Source of the DNA: Culex pipiens pallens
Taxonomy: Eukaryota > Arthropoda > Insecta > Diptera > Culicidae
Assembly: GCF_016801865.2 (NCBI RefSeq)
Contig: NC_068937.1
Location: 69,977,930 to 70,041,929, forward strand
DNA length: 64,000 nt
Direction of reading: 5' to 3'
Below, in pieces: positions 1 to 10,275 of the stretch (positions are counted from its first letter, which is position 1; the number at the start of each line of letters is the position of its first letter). The translations under genes were made by a program, and so were the position numbers. The notes under the pieces were generated by a model, which saw only the letters and a list, made by a program, of their open reading frames with translations, was not told the origin of the DNA and searched no databases.

Positions 1-1
1 C

Positions 2-922
2 GTCAGGGCAGGAAACTGTACAATCGACTCCAAGAGATCATTACTATACCTGGGTATCCGGGTGGATGATAAATTGAGCTTTAACAGTCATATTGCGTAT
101 GTCTGTGAGAAAGCAATGAAAGCGATAGCATCCCTATCTCGCATGATGGGGAATAGCTCGGCGGTCAAGAGTAGTAAAAGGCGTCTGCTGGCGAGCGTAG
201 TTACCTCCGTTCTCCGCTATGGAGCGCCGGCATGGGGCGCCGCCCTGGAAGCAAAGACTAACCTCCAGAAGGTTACGAGCGTCTACAGGCTGCTTTGCCT
301 TAGGGTATGCAGCGCGTACCGCACCGCATCAGCAGAGGCAGCCTGCGTTCTAGCTAGCATGGTTCCGATTGGACTGCTTGTCCGAGAAGACATGCGATGC
401 TACGAGCTAAGAAGGGTAGAGGGCCACCGGGCTTCGGCCAGGATAGCCACTATGGCTGAATGGCAAAGAAGCTGGGATGACTCGACCAAAGGGCGATGGA
501 CATATCGCATGATACCCAACCTGGCGAGGTGGGTAAACAGGACGCATGGAGAAATCAATTTCTACCTGACCCAAGTCCTATCGGGGCACGGGTGTTTCAG
601 ACAGTACCTACACAGATTCGGACATGCAACCTCACCCAACTGTCCGAACTGTACGGGTACCGTTGAAACGGTGGAACACGTGGTATTTGACTGCCCACGG
701 TTCCAGAGGAGTCGAGAGATCTTGTTGCTGGGTTGTGGCATGGACACAACGCCAGATAACTTGATAGACAGAATGTGTCTTAGTGAGGAAGCGTGGGGTG
801 CAGCTTCCAGAGCCATAACGCAGATTATGCTCAAATTACAGAGGAAGTGGCGTACGGACCAACGTGCGTCCCGGAACGAAGGGTCTTCACCCAGTAGTTC
901 CGTTCGAGAGGGTACGGGATGA
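2..922 (+). CDS. R1-clade LINE ORF2, C-terminal part (runs off the left edge)
   Basis: This frame is open from base 2, so the protein continues beyond the left edge; the first internal Met at 62 is not a real start. It covers the end of the reverse transcriptase (thumb/connection) and the C-terminal zinc-knuckle region of a non-LTR retrotransposon polyprotein. The knuckle is visible as CPNC, then EHVVFDC (CCHC-type), typical of the R1/LOA group and absent from Jockey. The text after it is low complexity and ends at a TGA at 920-922. No RNase H domain is seen. The element would reverse-transcribe its own RNA at a target nick. The reading frame has no stops or frameshifts in the part seen, so the copy could be fairly young. 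The clade call is by motif style, not by alignment. Confidence 0.8.
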   Translation, partial: VRAGNCTIDSKRSLLYLGIRVDDKLSFNSHIAYVCEKAMKAIASLSRMMGNSSAVKSSKRRLLASVVTSVLRYGAPAWGAALEAKTNLQKVTSVYRLLCLRVCSAYRTASAEAACVLASMVPIGLLVREDMRCYELRRVEGHRASARIATMAEWQRSWDDSTKGRWTYRMIPNLARWVNRTHGEINFYLTQVLSGHGCFRQYLHRFGHATSPNCPNCTGTVETVEHVVFDCPRFQRSREILLLGCGMDTTPDNLIDRMCLSEEAWGAASRAITQIMLKLQRKWRTDQRASRNEGSSPSSSVREGTG

Positions 923-1130
923 GAAGGATTCAACTCCATCTCATAAAGAAGGCACACGCATGTACAAATGTACATACCAGCGGGTGTCCCGGACAAAGGG
1001 CTACGGGCCCAACCGTCCGTCACGACGTGCGCTTATTTAGCGCTGCCCCTCCCTGAAGTAATGTCGAAAGACAGTTCCGGGGAGGCTTGAAGGCCTACCG
1101 TGATAAAGTGGCGTTTTTTAGTGAGTCGGA
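923..1130 (+). mobile_element. 3' UTR of the R1-type LINE
   Basis: Non-coding, GC-moderate sequence follows the ORF stop and precedes the first recognisable Jockey sequence. The exact junction between the R1 3' end and the 5'-truncated Jockey copy is not clear; it lies somewhere between about 1095 and 1170. A short A-run (1186-1195) lies close by and could be an R1 tail or part of the Jockey ORF1. Confidence 0.45.
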
Positions 1131-1170
1131 CTCAACTCCAACCTCACACGTTGTCTGCAGACAGATTTTT

Positions 1171-1387
1171 CGTCCTATTGAAACAAAAAAAAAACACGTC
1201 GGTCATGACTTTCGCCGAAGCACTGTCCCAAGGGAACAGTAACAACACCAGTAATGACCTATTCACCATGTCGGAGTTTCTCGCTCTTGCAAGAAAAGTT
1301 TTTGCTCAGCTGAAATGCTGCAAATCCCGACAAGACCAACTTGAAGCTCTCGTGGAGCTTACCGCCAAGTATATCTACAATGTCTAA
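1171..1387 (+). CDS. Jockey ORF1 (gag-like), C-terminal end
   Basis: This is the last ~70 residues of a gag-like protein. It holds the FAEAL motif and a helical tail rich in K, C and Q that is common at the end of Jockey ORF1 proteins. The frame is open upstream to 1100, but that part may belong to the neighbouring R1 3' UTR. The stop codon TAA (1385-1387) overlaps the ATG of ORF2 (1380-1382) in the string ATGTCTAA, a typical Jockey arrangement that allows reinitiation after ORF1. The RNA-binding knuckles expected further upstream are missing because of the truncation. Confidence 0.65.
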
Positions 1388-2743
1388 CGTTGTAGATAAC
1401 TTGCGCGTGGCTAACTGGAACGGACGATCCGTTCACGGTAAGAAGCTCGAATTTTTCGACTTCCTAGAACGGCACGATGTGGACGTGGGAGTCGTGACCG
1501 AAACCTGGCTGCAAGAGAGACTCGCCTTCTACCACCCAAAATTTTCTTGTTTACGATTCGACCGTGCCTCAGCCGATGCCGAAAGAGGCGACGGCGTCCT
1601 GATAGCGGTTCGCAAAGGCATTACTTACACGGAGCTCAACTTATTGACCAAAGTCATCGAAACTGTTGGCATTTCCGTCAGCACGACGGAAGGAAACGTA
1701 CACATCATCGCTGCCTACTTCCCCGGGGCAAGACGGCGCTCAGTATGGACACAGTTCCGCCGCGACATTTCCACCATCACGCGGGGGGCCGAGCCTTTCT
1801 TCGTGGCCGGTGACTTCAACGCTCGACATCGATCCTGGAACTGTGCTCGGGCGAACAAAGCGGGGACAGTCCTGTACCAAGAAGCAGCCAGCCGCAACTT
1901 CTTCATTCACTTTCCTGACGCCTTCACTTTCCACCCGTCAGGCCGCGGGCGGCCCTCAACATTGGACTTGGCGCTCTCCAACAACCTGCTGGACATGACG
2001 AAACCGGTCGTCTTGAACGAGCTTTCGTCGGACCATCGACCAGTCCTGTCTGACATCAGTCTGTCAGCTCCGATTGAGCAGTCATCGCCCAAGTTTTGCT
2101 GCTACGCTCGTGCCAACTGGCCGAGCTTCCAAAGGGAGGTAAACGCGAAGCTGGACTTACTGAACCCCGAAGTCACCGACCTCAACACGGTAGCCGAAGT
2201 TGACGCCGCGGTAGAATTCCTCACCAAGACCCTGCTGGAAGCCGAAGCTGTTTCAGTTCCAGAAGTTCAACAGCGTAGCTACCACACTGCTACAATCCCT
2301 GAGGACACCCGCAGACTGATCGCGCTCCGCAACATGCGAAGGCGTCAATGGTACAGGAGACGGGACCCGATCTACCAGGACATCGTGTCGTCACTAAACC
2401 GTCGAATTCGTGAGGAGTGCAACCGGGCAAACTTCAGCAAGTTCAAGGACACGCTAAGAACGCTGCACGACGACCGGGACACGCTTTGGCGAATCACCAA
2501 GGCCCTGCGGAAGACGACCAAGTACAGCCCTCCGCTGCGCCAAGGAACATATATCATCGCCTCCTCATCCGAGAAGGCCCAACTACTGGCGGCTAGCTTC
2601 GCTCGCGCTCACACCAACCAAATGCCTGATGATCCAGTGACTGCCGCAGAGGTGTACAACTCCATCGATTTCATCGATCGGACCCCGCTGGCGGACAACC
2701 ATTCGTGGTTGGTTCGCCCCAAAGAAGTGGCGACGCTCATCCG

Positions 2744-2914
2744 TGTGGCATTCTAGATTAGCCGTGTAATGGCTAAATGATTGTTTAGTTTAGGTAAACA
2801 CGATTAAGCGTGTGAGCGGTCGAGAGAGTCAGTCAGTGTACGAACAGTGGACGAATAAAGCGGTGCATTGAAAACCGCATTATTGTGTTTTATTATAAGC
2901 TTGAGGATATCACA
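2744..2914 (+). repeat. 5' LTR of the non-coding LTR element
   Basis: It begins TGTGGCATTC and ends GATATCACA, the canonical TG...CA ends. It contains AATAAA (about 2855) as a likely polyadenylation signal. By eye the sequence is identical to the copy at 7398-7568. Confidence 0.9.
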
Positions 2915-4730
2915 TTGGCGATCCTGCCATGATGATTTTTCCCTTGTTTTGTGAAGAAGAGTAGTGATTGAATCTGCAGTGTTGTGTTTTTGTGAAAAAG
3001 GAGTGAATTTGTTGATTTGCACGCGTAAGGTTTGTTTTGTTTTCACTTGATTGGTGGAGCTCTTGGGTTAGCCCAGTGCGTGATTGGAGTCCGGCAGGAG
3101 CTCGACGTTGACGAGACATCGTCGGTCGAATTCCATTCAGCGAGGAAGGATGAGTGGTTGCGGAGGAGGAAGGCGAGCCGTGTCGAGCTGTGTTTGGTAG
3201 CAGTAAAGGAGGTTTGAGGAGTCGGCGCTTGAGGAGTTGAACGGGTAAAAGAGACAACTGTGAGTAGGGTGACTAAGACTAAGGAGGGAAAGAGGATTTT
3301 TCTGGAATTGAGCTGGGAGTTGCATTTATTGTGGTTTAGTGTTTCGCGGTCAGTTTCTTACTGGACTTGGTCGTTGGAGGCGGCCGTCGGCTCAGCGACC
3401 GTCGAAATAGGCTGCGGGCCAGACACGGGCAAGGAAAGTGTCAAAACTCTCCCCCGCGCGTGGTCGCATGATGGTGACATCGAGCAGGCCCTAGGGGTGT
3501 TCATATTGTTAGAGAAAAAGAAACTATTAAAAAAAAAATGATATCAGCATCTTGGCATTCAGTAACAGCTCATTAAAAGCGTTTTCGACTGAAATCGAGT
3601 GATAAATAGCTCAACAAGAAGTTAGCAAGCAATTTTCTATTTAAAGTTTTGCAAAATTAGTTGTTTAAATAGTGAAAATCAGCAAATTGGGTGGAGTTAG
3701 GAGCAAGTGCTTAACCTGCCAATCATATGAGAATTACCCTATCTAGTTAAACGTTAATATCTATGAACTTTTGACGCCAGTTTTGATGGTAAATGATACA
3801 ATAGTAAATTAATAATAAATTTATGATATAGAGGATTTTTAGCACTCTCGGCAGAAGTCAATTAAATCAATTAATTGGTGACGAAGCATTATTTAAGGTT
3901 AAAGTTGTTACTCTATTCAATTTCTATACATTTTAAAAATGAGAAATGGAGGGAGTGTATGAGTTATTAAGAAAACATCTAGCGAGTTGTGCTGACGTGT
4001 TTTGGAAAAAGATATAGATCATGATTTTAAGTTAGAAATAGATATGCTTCGATTGTTTTTATGTAATCAATCTCAGAAATGGGAAAAATGAATGGCTCCT
4101 GTTGTTTTTAACAGCAACGGCAAGCAGCTGATAGGTACGATTCATTGAAATTTTGTATGAAGGGGAAAAGTCAGTAATATTGGATAAAAGGAACCTAAAA
4201 TGAGAAGTTTTATTTTACTGCCAATTTTAACTAATAAATATGATTAATAAATATGAAAGGGTTACATAAACAATTGTGCCAAGTTGTTTGATTACAGGTT
4301 TATCTAAAAATAGAGTGTTTGTAATTTTTCTATCTTCGAATAAAGGATAAAAGTATTCCAACTGTTCTGGTCAAGTAATGCATTAATTACCGATTTAGAT
4401 TTTTACGATGAAATTTGTTTAGATTCGATGGGAGAACTATAAGAACAATAAATGAGCTGGAAGTACAGTTCGGTTATATTGTTTAAGGAAGTTTCACAAG
4501 AAAGCACAGACAAAGCATGGGAAAAACCGAGAGATATAGTTAAAAAAAAACAATGTTTTTCGAGTTTTATGGCGTTAGATTGAATACACGATCATTCGTT
4601 TAAGTTTGCGTCAAGTTTCGCCTATATGAATTTCAGGTAGTTGGGTCAAGTTTCCAGCTATAACCAAAGTGTTTTTAAGAGTTAAGAATGGAAGTCTTGG
4701 TAAAAAAAAATGCAATTGGTTTCAAAAAGT

Positions 4731-5330
4731 TGAGTCGGGTTAGGCCCATGACCAGCAAACAAAGAGTTGAAAAAGAAAGTGGATTCAGCCCATAACCTGC
4801 TTGGAAAAAGAGGGTTGCTGACAGTTGAGTCGGGTTCAGCCCAAGACCAACTTAAACTATCATGTGTTTGGAAAAAGTGGGTTTAGCCCATGGCCAGCGA
4901 AATCCAAAAGTGTTGAGTCGGGTTTAGCCCAAGACCAACTTCAAACTAAAGTATGTTTGGAAAGAGGAGTCGGGTTTAGCCCATGACATTCTTAAAAAAA
5001 AGAAGAGTTGCTGACAGTTGAGCCGGGTTCAGCCCAAGACCAACTAACGTGTTTGTAAAAAGATGGTGGGTTTAGCCCATGGCCAGCGAAAGCCAAAAGT
5101 GTTGAGTCGGGTTTAGCCCAAGACCAACTTCAAACTAAAGTGTGCCTGAAAAGTGGAGTCGGGTTTAGCCCATGACCTTCTTAAAAAATGAAGAATTGCT
5201 GACAGTTGAGCCGGGTTCAGCCCAAGACCAACTTAAACTAGCATGTGTTTTGGAAAAGATGGTTGGTTAAGCCCATGGCCAGCGGAAGCCAGAAGTATTG
5301 AGATGGATTTAGTCAAAGGTTAACGGATGT
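4731..5330 (+). repeat. Tandem repeat block inside the LTR element
   Basis: About a dozen diverged units of 45-50 bp share the core GGGTTTAGCCCATGACC or GGGTTCAGCCCAAGACC. They are arranged in a higher-order period of about 190 bp: the marker TTGCTGACAGTTGAG occurs at 4815, 5008 and 5196. The block is non-coding. Such internal arrays occur in non-autonomous LTR elements, where they may act in packaging or simply drift. Confidence 0.8.
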
Positions 5331-6120
5331 AGAAAGTGTTATGGAAAAATGAGACTGGTTAAACTTATGACCAAATATCTTAATCTGAAGTGATTCTTCA
5401 ATTCAGTCTTTATAGTTTAAGTTAATAATAAATCAAGACGCGGATTTGGTTGAAATCAAGATAAACAAATAAAATCACCCTAAGGTACCTGTATGAAAAA
5501 AAAAACCAATTGAATTGGAAAAAAAACATATATATTAAAAAAAAACTTGAGGATTAGAAGTAACATGCACATGAGTTATTTAAAAAAAAAAATTAGCGGA
5601 TAAAATGGTTTGATATTACAGAGAAGTATAGATTGTACACAACAGAATAAGTATTCCAAATGGATTGTGACGTATTCACAATTGGGTCCTAAAATTAAGC
5701 TTTGATAGAGTTATTTACATGCGCATGTATTCTATACGTATTGTATTCTGTATTCTGTACGTACACGGAAAAAAATAAGTTAAATCTTAGATAAAATAGT
5801 TAAATAGTTGATCTATTGTCAATTTTTTTGTTTGCGTTAAAGTAAAAAGTGTAGTAAAAGTAAAAAAGTGTTTATAAATGGTTTTTACCGCTGTACATCA
5901 ACATTTACATTAGGCTTTAGGAACCTATTGACAGTCCATTGAAACGTAAGGCAAAATAAATGGCTCACATGATCAACATTTTCGGAAAAAGGCGAGACGT
6001 GGTACCCGAGTTTAGCTCTATTGTGAATTGGTTGTGGATTAATAATGGCGATAAAAAAAAAGAGTTTTATTATTGGTCGGGTAGAAGCAGGAGATAGTGG
6101 AAGATAAATAGCAATTTGTC

Positions 6121-6320
6121 CTGTCTCGGTAGAGTCGCTGTTTAAGCAGTTGGACTAACAATCCAAAGGTCGTCAGTTGGAATCCCGGGGTGGATGGGAG
6201 AATAGGTGTAAAAAGAGGATTTCAATTGCATCAACAATCAAACCGTCGGAAATCTGGTTTTGAGTAGGAATCTCGCAATAGAGAACGCCAAGTTAATGCT
6301 GTTGAGCGAACAACCTGTTT
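6121..6320 (+). mobile_element. tRNA-derived SINE, family S2, copy 1
   Basis: The head resembles a tRNA: an A-box-like part (GGTAGAGTCGCTG), the stem-loop GGACTAACAATCC and a B-box-like GTTGGAATCCC. An unrelated body follows, with the motif TTTTGAGTAGGAATCTCGCAA. Copies on the minus strand lie near 42575, 56250, 62070 and at the right edge. The head is too degenerate for a working tRNA gene. Confidence 0.6.
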
Positions 6321-6640
6321 TTTTTTTTATAGAAATGTGTATAATGTAGGAATTTGGACATTATTTTACTTGTACCTGGATGGATATGTCAATTTAAAAA
6401 AAAAAAACCAACGATAGTTCTTTGTTAGTTTAAAATGTAACTGATTTTCTAGTTCTCACAAGGAAAACATCCTTGAAGAGTACGGGTGCTGGCATTTGCA
6501 ACGTGGATTCAATTCAATTTTTACTCAACTAATGTTAACATACTATAAGTCGCCTTCCCAAAGGCGCCGTGATAAGGTTTAGGTCGTGATGATGCGCTAC
6601 CTTACAGTCGACTTCAGATGATGATTAGAATTATACAAAA

Positions 6641-6900
6641 GATAGCCCGCCCGTGTGGATCAATCGGACCGCGCACTGGACTCACAATCCAGAGGTCGAC
6701 GGTTCGAATCCCGCGGCGGGCGCTCTAAAATTCTTTGTGTAAATATGGGTATTCGGTGCCGTCGCTCCGTGCTATACTTTCATACACTTAGGAGCCCAGG
6801 GCGGCGAAGTCCTTGTAGATAAAAGGAAGACACTAGTGGTTGGTACTAGCAATGGTGGCCGACAGCTATAAAGTCAACTTCGTTTTCGTTTAGTTATTAT
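6641..6900 (+). mobile_element. tRNA-derived SINE, family S1, copy 1
   Basis: The head has a perfect 5-bp anticodon stem (CTGGA/TCCAG) with loop CTCACAA, an acceptor pair GCCCGCC/GGCGGGC and the B-box GGTTCGAATCC. The T-stem has mismatches. The tRNA-unrelated body contains ACACTTAGGAGCCC and is shared with a minus-strand copy at 15020-15246, which is why I call this a SINE and not a tRNA-Val gene. Confidence 0.6.
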
Positions 6901-7397
6901 TTGTAAGGGATGTTGAAGATAGCACTAGAAAAAGTTATTAAAATGTATAATTTGAAGAAATATAAAATAAAATGTTTGTGGGTAAGACTGATCAAAGTTA
7001 TCAAAAGGAATAAGGAAGAACAGACAAACTAGGATAAGGGATTTGCAGTTATTAGCGTGTTCCGAAAATTGCAGGAAAATTATGAAATATGTTTTGTACT
7101 TTATGGTATAAGTTGCTGAATTTGATTTGGTTCGGTTAATTTTATGTATTTGTTTGTGGGTGGTTTTTGTTTGGTTTTTTTTTCTCGTTTGTTTTCTTTT
7201 TTTTTCTTTTCAGCGGTAGCAGAGGAAGAGTGAAGAACAAAAGGAGCAACCGTGTGGAATTCAAAGATTACTACCGGCGGGACCGAACGCTGTGTACATC
7301 ACTTCTACGATACAATTCAGCGAGGACTTAGATTTAAGAGTTGAAATACAAGTGATAGTTAAGTTATCATTCATTCATAATTTATCGAAGGGGAGGA

Positions 7398-7568
7398 TGT
7401 GGCATTCTAGATTAGCCGTGTAATGGCTAAATGATTGTTTAGTTTAGGTAAACACGATTAAGCGTGTGAGCGGTCGAGAGAGTCAGTCAGTGTACGAACA
7501 GTGGACGAATAAAGCGGTGCATTGAAAACCGCATTATTGTGTTTTATTATAAGCTTGAGGATATCACA
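7398..7568 (+). repeat. 3' LTR of the non-coding LTR element
   Basis: Direct repeat of 2744-2914 with no difference seen by eye. It follows the polypurine tract directly and is followed by the second copy of the ATCCG duplication. Confidence 0.9.
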
Positions 7569-7786
7569 ATCCGAAGACTGAAGGCGAAGAAAACACCGGG
7601 CCAGGATCAACTGAGAAACATCGTGCTGAAGCGGCTTCCCCGGAAGGCGCACATCTTCATTGCAAAGATCTTCTCCGCCTGTGTCCGACTCGGATACTTC
7701 CCAGCCGCGTGGAAGCATGCGGTGGTGATAGGCATTCCGAAGCCAAACAAGGACGCTACTAACCCCTCGAACTATCGGCCGATCAG

Positions 7787-8666
7787 CAGTGGTGTCACGG
7801 TTCGCTTTTGAGCGTATCATAGCCACTCAATCGACGAACCTATCGGGTGAGCGCATATCGAACGCTCAGAGCGACGGGTTTGAACGCGAACCAAAATTTC
7901 GATCATCATGTCTCTGCTCGCTTGCCGCTCCGCTCTGAACGGAGTAAAGAGAGCGTTCAGCGAACGGTTCGCCAACGGAGAATGTAGGCACTGATAGAAA
8001 AACTTATTTGTTTTTATTCTTCACTCCCACAAAATTGTTAAAATTTGTTAACGATAAAGTTATCAAGGGACCATCCATAAACTACGTGGACACCTTAGGG
8101 TGAGGGGGGGGGGGGGCTATGGCGATTAACCACGTTCCATAGAAAAAAGATTTAATTGAATGGAAATTGTCCACGGGGTGGCTGAGATTTCCAAAAAAGT
8201 GTCCACGTTTGTTGATGGTCCCCAAGGAACCAGGGAGTCCTCTGTTGACCCAGGACATAACAACATAATATAAAAAAGTCTACCATACTCAATGGAGCTA
8301 TGCGGGTATGACCTGCAGTCATAAACCGCAGACCTCTTGCTTGTTACGGCGGTGGACCCACCGATAATAAATCCAGGGAGTCATTGGAAGACCCAGAACA
8401 TCTCACCGCCTGCCGTAGCCTTCTGTTGTCAAAAACATGAATTTTTTTTTCTCTGAGTGCTGTTTTTTAGCTCTTCTTGCGAACCGCTCATTGATGGCCC
8501 CTCTCACTCTCATTCGCGATGAGAGAGCAAGGGTTCATGCGAACCACGGCAGGCGTTCGGATCGTGGTTCGCTCGTGCTTGGTTCGCAATCATGAGCGAA
8601 CCACACTTGAGCGTCATGACGTATCGTTTGAACCACGATTCGAGTGAGCGAACCGTGACATCACTG
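7787..8666. mobile_element. Non-autonomous hAT-type element, 880 bp
   Basis: The terminal inverted repeats are about 20 bp and imperfect (CAGTGGTGTCACGGTTCGCT against a right end reading CAGTGATGTCACGGTTCGCT in reverse complement). They are flanked by the perfect 8-bp duplication CCGATCAG (7779-7786 and 8667-8674). CAGTG termini with an 8-bp duplication are diagnostic for the hAT superfamily. The interior repeats GCGAACC/GGTTCGC motifs near both ends, possible transposase sites. No transposase ORF is present. It sits in the Jockey RT and itself holds the MITE at 8067-8222. Confidence 0.85.
8067..8222. mobile_element. MITE with GGGACCATCCATAAA ends (3-bp duplication), copy 1
   Basis: Inverted ends GGGACCATCCATAAA and GATGGTCCC with inner GTCCACG/CGTGGAC motifs and a G-run. 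The flanks are the 3-bp duplication CAA (8064-8066, 8223-8225). A relative lies at 41245-41413 with duplication CAG. A 3-bp duplication suggests PIF/Harbinger ancestry, though the target is not the usual TWA. Confidence 0.65.
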
Positions 8667-10000
8667 CCGATCAGCCTGCTTCCAACCCTCAGCAAACTCC
8701 TGGAGCGGGTGATTCTGGTGCGCATCGAACAACATTTGGAGAACACGCGGTTCATTCCGGACGTCCAGTTCGGGTTTAGACGAGGGCACTCCACCAACCA
8801 TCAACTCGTTCGGCTCGTTAAGGAGGTGCGCGCGAACTTCGCGCGGCGTAAGTCAGCCGGCATGGTGCTCTTGGATGTCGAGAAAGCATACGACTCGGTG
8901 TGGCAAGAAGCAATCCTACACAAGATGTACCTCGCCAACTTTCCGCTGTACATCCTGAAGATTGTCCGCTCGTTCCTGCAAAACCGATCGTACCACGTTG
9001 CGGTAAACGGACACGTGTCGGACCGGCACGAAGTTCCTTTTGGCGTCCCGCAAGGCGCCGTCCTTAGTCCCACGCTCTACAACTTATTCACGGCCGACTT
9101 GGCGATGATCAATGGCGTCAGCTATTTCCTCTTCGCCGACGACACGGGGTACCTCGCGTCGGACTCCGATCCGGCCAAGCTGCAAGCTGCGCAAAACGCC
9201 ATCGAACGCTACCAGAAGAAGTGGAAGATGAAGACAAATGCCGAGAAGTCGCAAGCGATCTTCTTCACACGCAAGCGAAGCCCACGCTACCTTCCCCGCA
9301 GGGAGGTTTCGGTGTGGGGTATCCATGTGCCATGGTCAGAGGACGTCAATTCCCTGGGGGCCGCCCAGGACAAGAAGCTGACTCTCGCCAAGCATATCCA
9401 GAACGCCACGATCAAATGCGGTAAGATCACCAAGATGCTCTATTCTTTCGTCAACCGGCGGTCCCACCTGGATATCAACTCTAAGCTGCTACTCTACAAG
9501 ACTGTGTTCAAGCCGGCGATGACGTACGGCTACCCGGCGTGTTACGACTGTGCCGCTTCCCACAGGAAGAAACTTCAAGTCAAGCAGAACCGGCTGTTGA
9601 AGATGATGCTAAATCTGGATCCGTTCCACCCGACTGACGACGTCCACAGGATGGCGAAGATGGAGTTGATCGATGATTGGCTCCAGCGAGTGCTACCGAA
9701 GTTCTGGATGGGGTGCGCCACCTCAGTCAATCCCCTGCTGCAGCGGTTGTCCCCTTGAGCTGTGATATTAGATTAAGTAATGCCTCCTTTCCTCTAACTA
9801 TCCCACATCTATTAGCTATTTCGAAGGTTATTTTTGCAATTTTTTTCCTTCTCTGTCTAATTCGTTCTCCTTAGTACCAGTAAACTCTTTCCCCATTTTG
9901 AACAAATCAGCTGTTGAAAGGTAGTCCATATCTCAGCTCAGGATAACAACTGCACCAATGTAATTGTTAAAGCAACCTAATAAAATGAAATGAAATGAAA

Positions 10001-10275
10001 CATGAGAAACCTACATGAATTTAAATAGCAACTTAGGAGACGTTAAGACGGATCGATTAAAACCAGTCCGGCCAAAATCGGTTGAGCCTGTGACAAGATA
10101 TTCCAGTAACATTGATTTGGTACACATGTCTACATACAGCCAAACACGCAGACATTTGCTCAGCTGGCGATTCTGAGTCGATATGTACACATGAAGGTAG
10201 GTCTAGGAGGTCTAACTAAAAAGTTCGTTTTTCGAGTGATTTTATAGCCTTTCCTCAGTAAAGTGAGGAAGGCAA
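10001..10275 (+). repeat. ~275-bp interspersed repeat, uninterrupted copy A
   Basis: It runs from CATGAGAAACCTACATGAAT to a terminal hairpin GCCTTTCCTC...GTGAGGAAGGC followed by A-rich sequence. It directly follows the Jockey tail. A second copy, broken by four insertions, spans 15816-17953; this copy serves as the empty-site reference. No coding, no tRNA head; class unknown. The 3' hairpin recalls Helitron ends, but no CTRR terminus is seen. Confidence 0.75.

Larger units (their letters stand above)
2744..7568 (+). mobile_element. Non-coding LTR retrotransposon (LARD-like), 4.8 kb
   Basis: Two 171-bp LTRs flank a 4483-bp interior. The element is bounded by the 5-bp target duplication ATCCG (2739-2743 and 7569-7573). 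A primer-binding-site-like TGGCGATCCTGCC starts one base after the 5' LTR (2916). A polypurine tract GAAGGGGAGGA (7387-7397) abuts the 3' LTR. No gag or pol reading frame is present; the interior is AT-rich with stops in all frames. The size and lack of coding fit a large retrotransposon derivative mobilised in trans. Orientation follows PBS to PPT. It carries a tandem-repeat block (4731-5330) and two SINE-like inserts (near 6121 and 6641). Confidence 0.85.
1380..9758 (+). pseudogene. Jockey ORF2 (endonuclease-reverse transcriptase), split by two insertions
   Basis: Three ORF2 blocks lie in one frame: 1380-2743, 7574-7786 and 8675-9758. Block 1 is the APE-type endonuclease (NWNGRS, ETWL, GDFNARH, SDHRPV) plus a linker. 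Block 2 is the start of the reverse transcriptase (KTPGQD, NYRPIS). Block 3 is the RT core and thumb (GFRRGHST, the FADD catalytic box, then PQGAVLSP-type text) and ends at TGA 9756-9758. Without the insertions and one copy of each target duplication, the coding length is 2661 nt (886 codons plus stop), normal for Jockey. There is no RNase H domain, as expected for this clade. The start at 1380 is preferred over an in-frame ATG at 1341 because it overlaps the ORF1 stop. Confidence 0.85.
1171..10000 (+). mobile_element. Jockey-clade LINE, 5'-truncated, with two younger insertions
   Basis: The order is: end of ORF1 (gag), overlapping ORF2 (endonuclease plus reverse transcriptase), a short 3' UTR, then a tail of ATGAA repeats (about 9984-10000). 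The copy lacks most of ORF1, the usual 5' truncation of target-primed reverse transcription. ORF2 is interrupted at 2743 by an LTR element and at 7786 by an hAT-type element. Both are bounded by perfect target duplications. Frames match across both breaks, so this copy was still open when they landed. Confidence 0.85.

Noticed and set aside
1341..1379. Earlier in-frame ATG as start of Jockey ORF2
   Set aside because: It lies inside ORF1; the ATG at 1380 overlapping the ORF1 stop is the usual Jockey arrangement.
4731..5330. CRISPR-like array
   Set aside because: Units are diverged, there are no unique spacers between exact repeats, and the host is a eukaryote.
6645..6721. Functional tRNA-Val(CAC) gene
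   Set aside because: The T-stem has mismatches, and the downstream body is shared with another copy at 15020, so it is a SINE.
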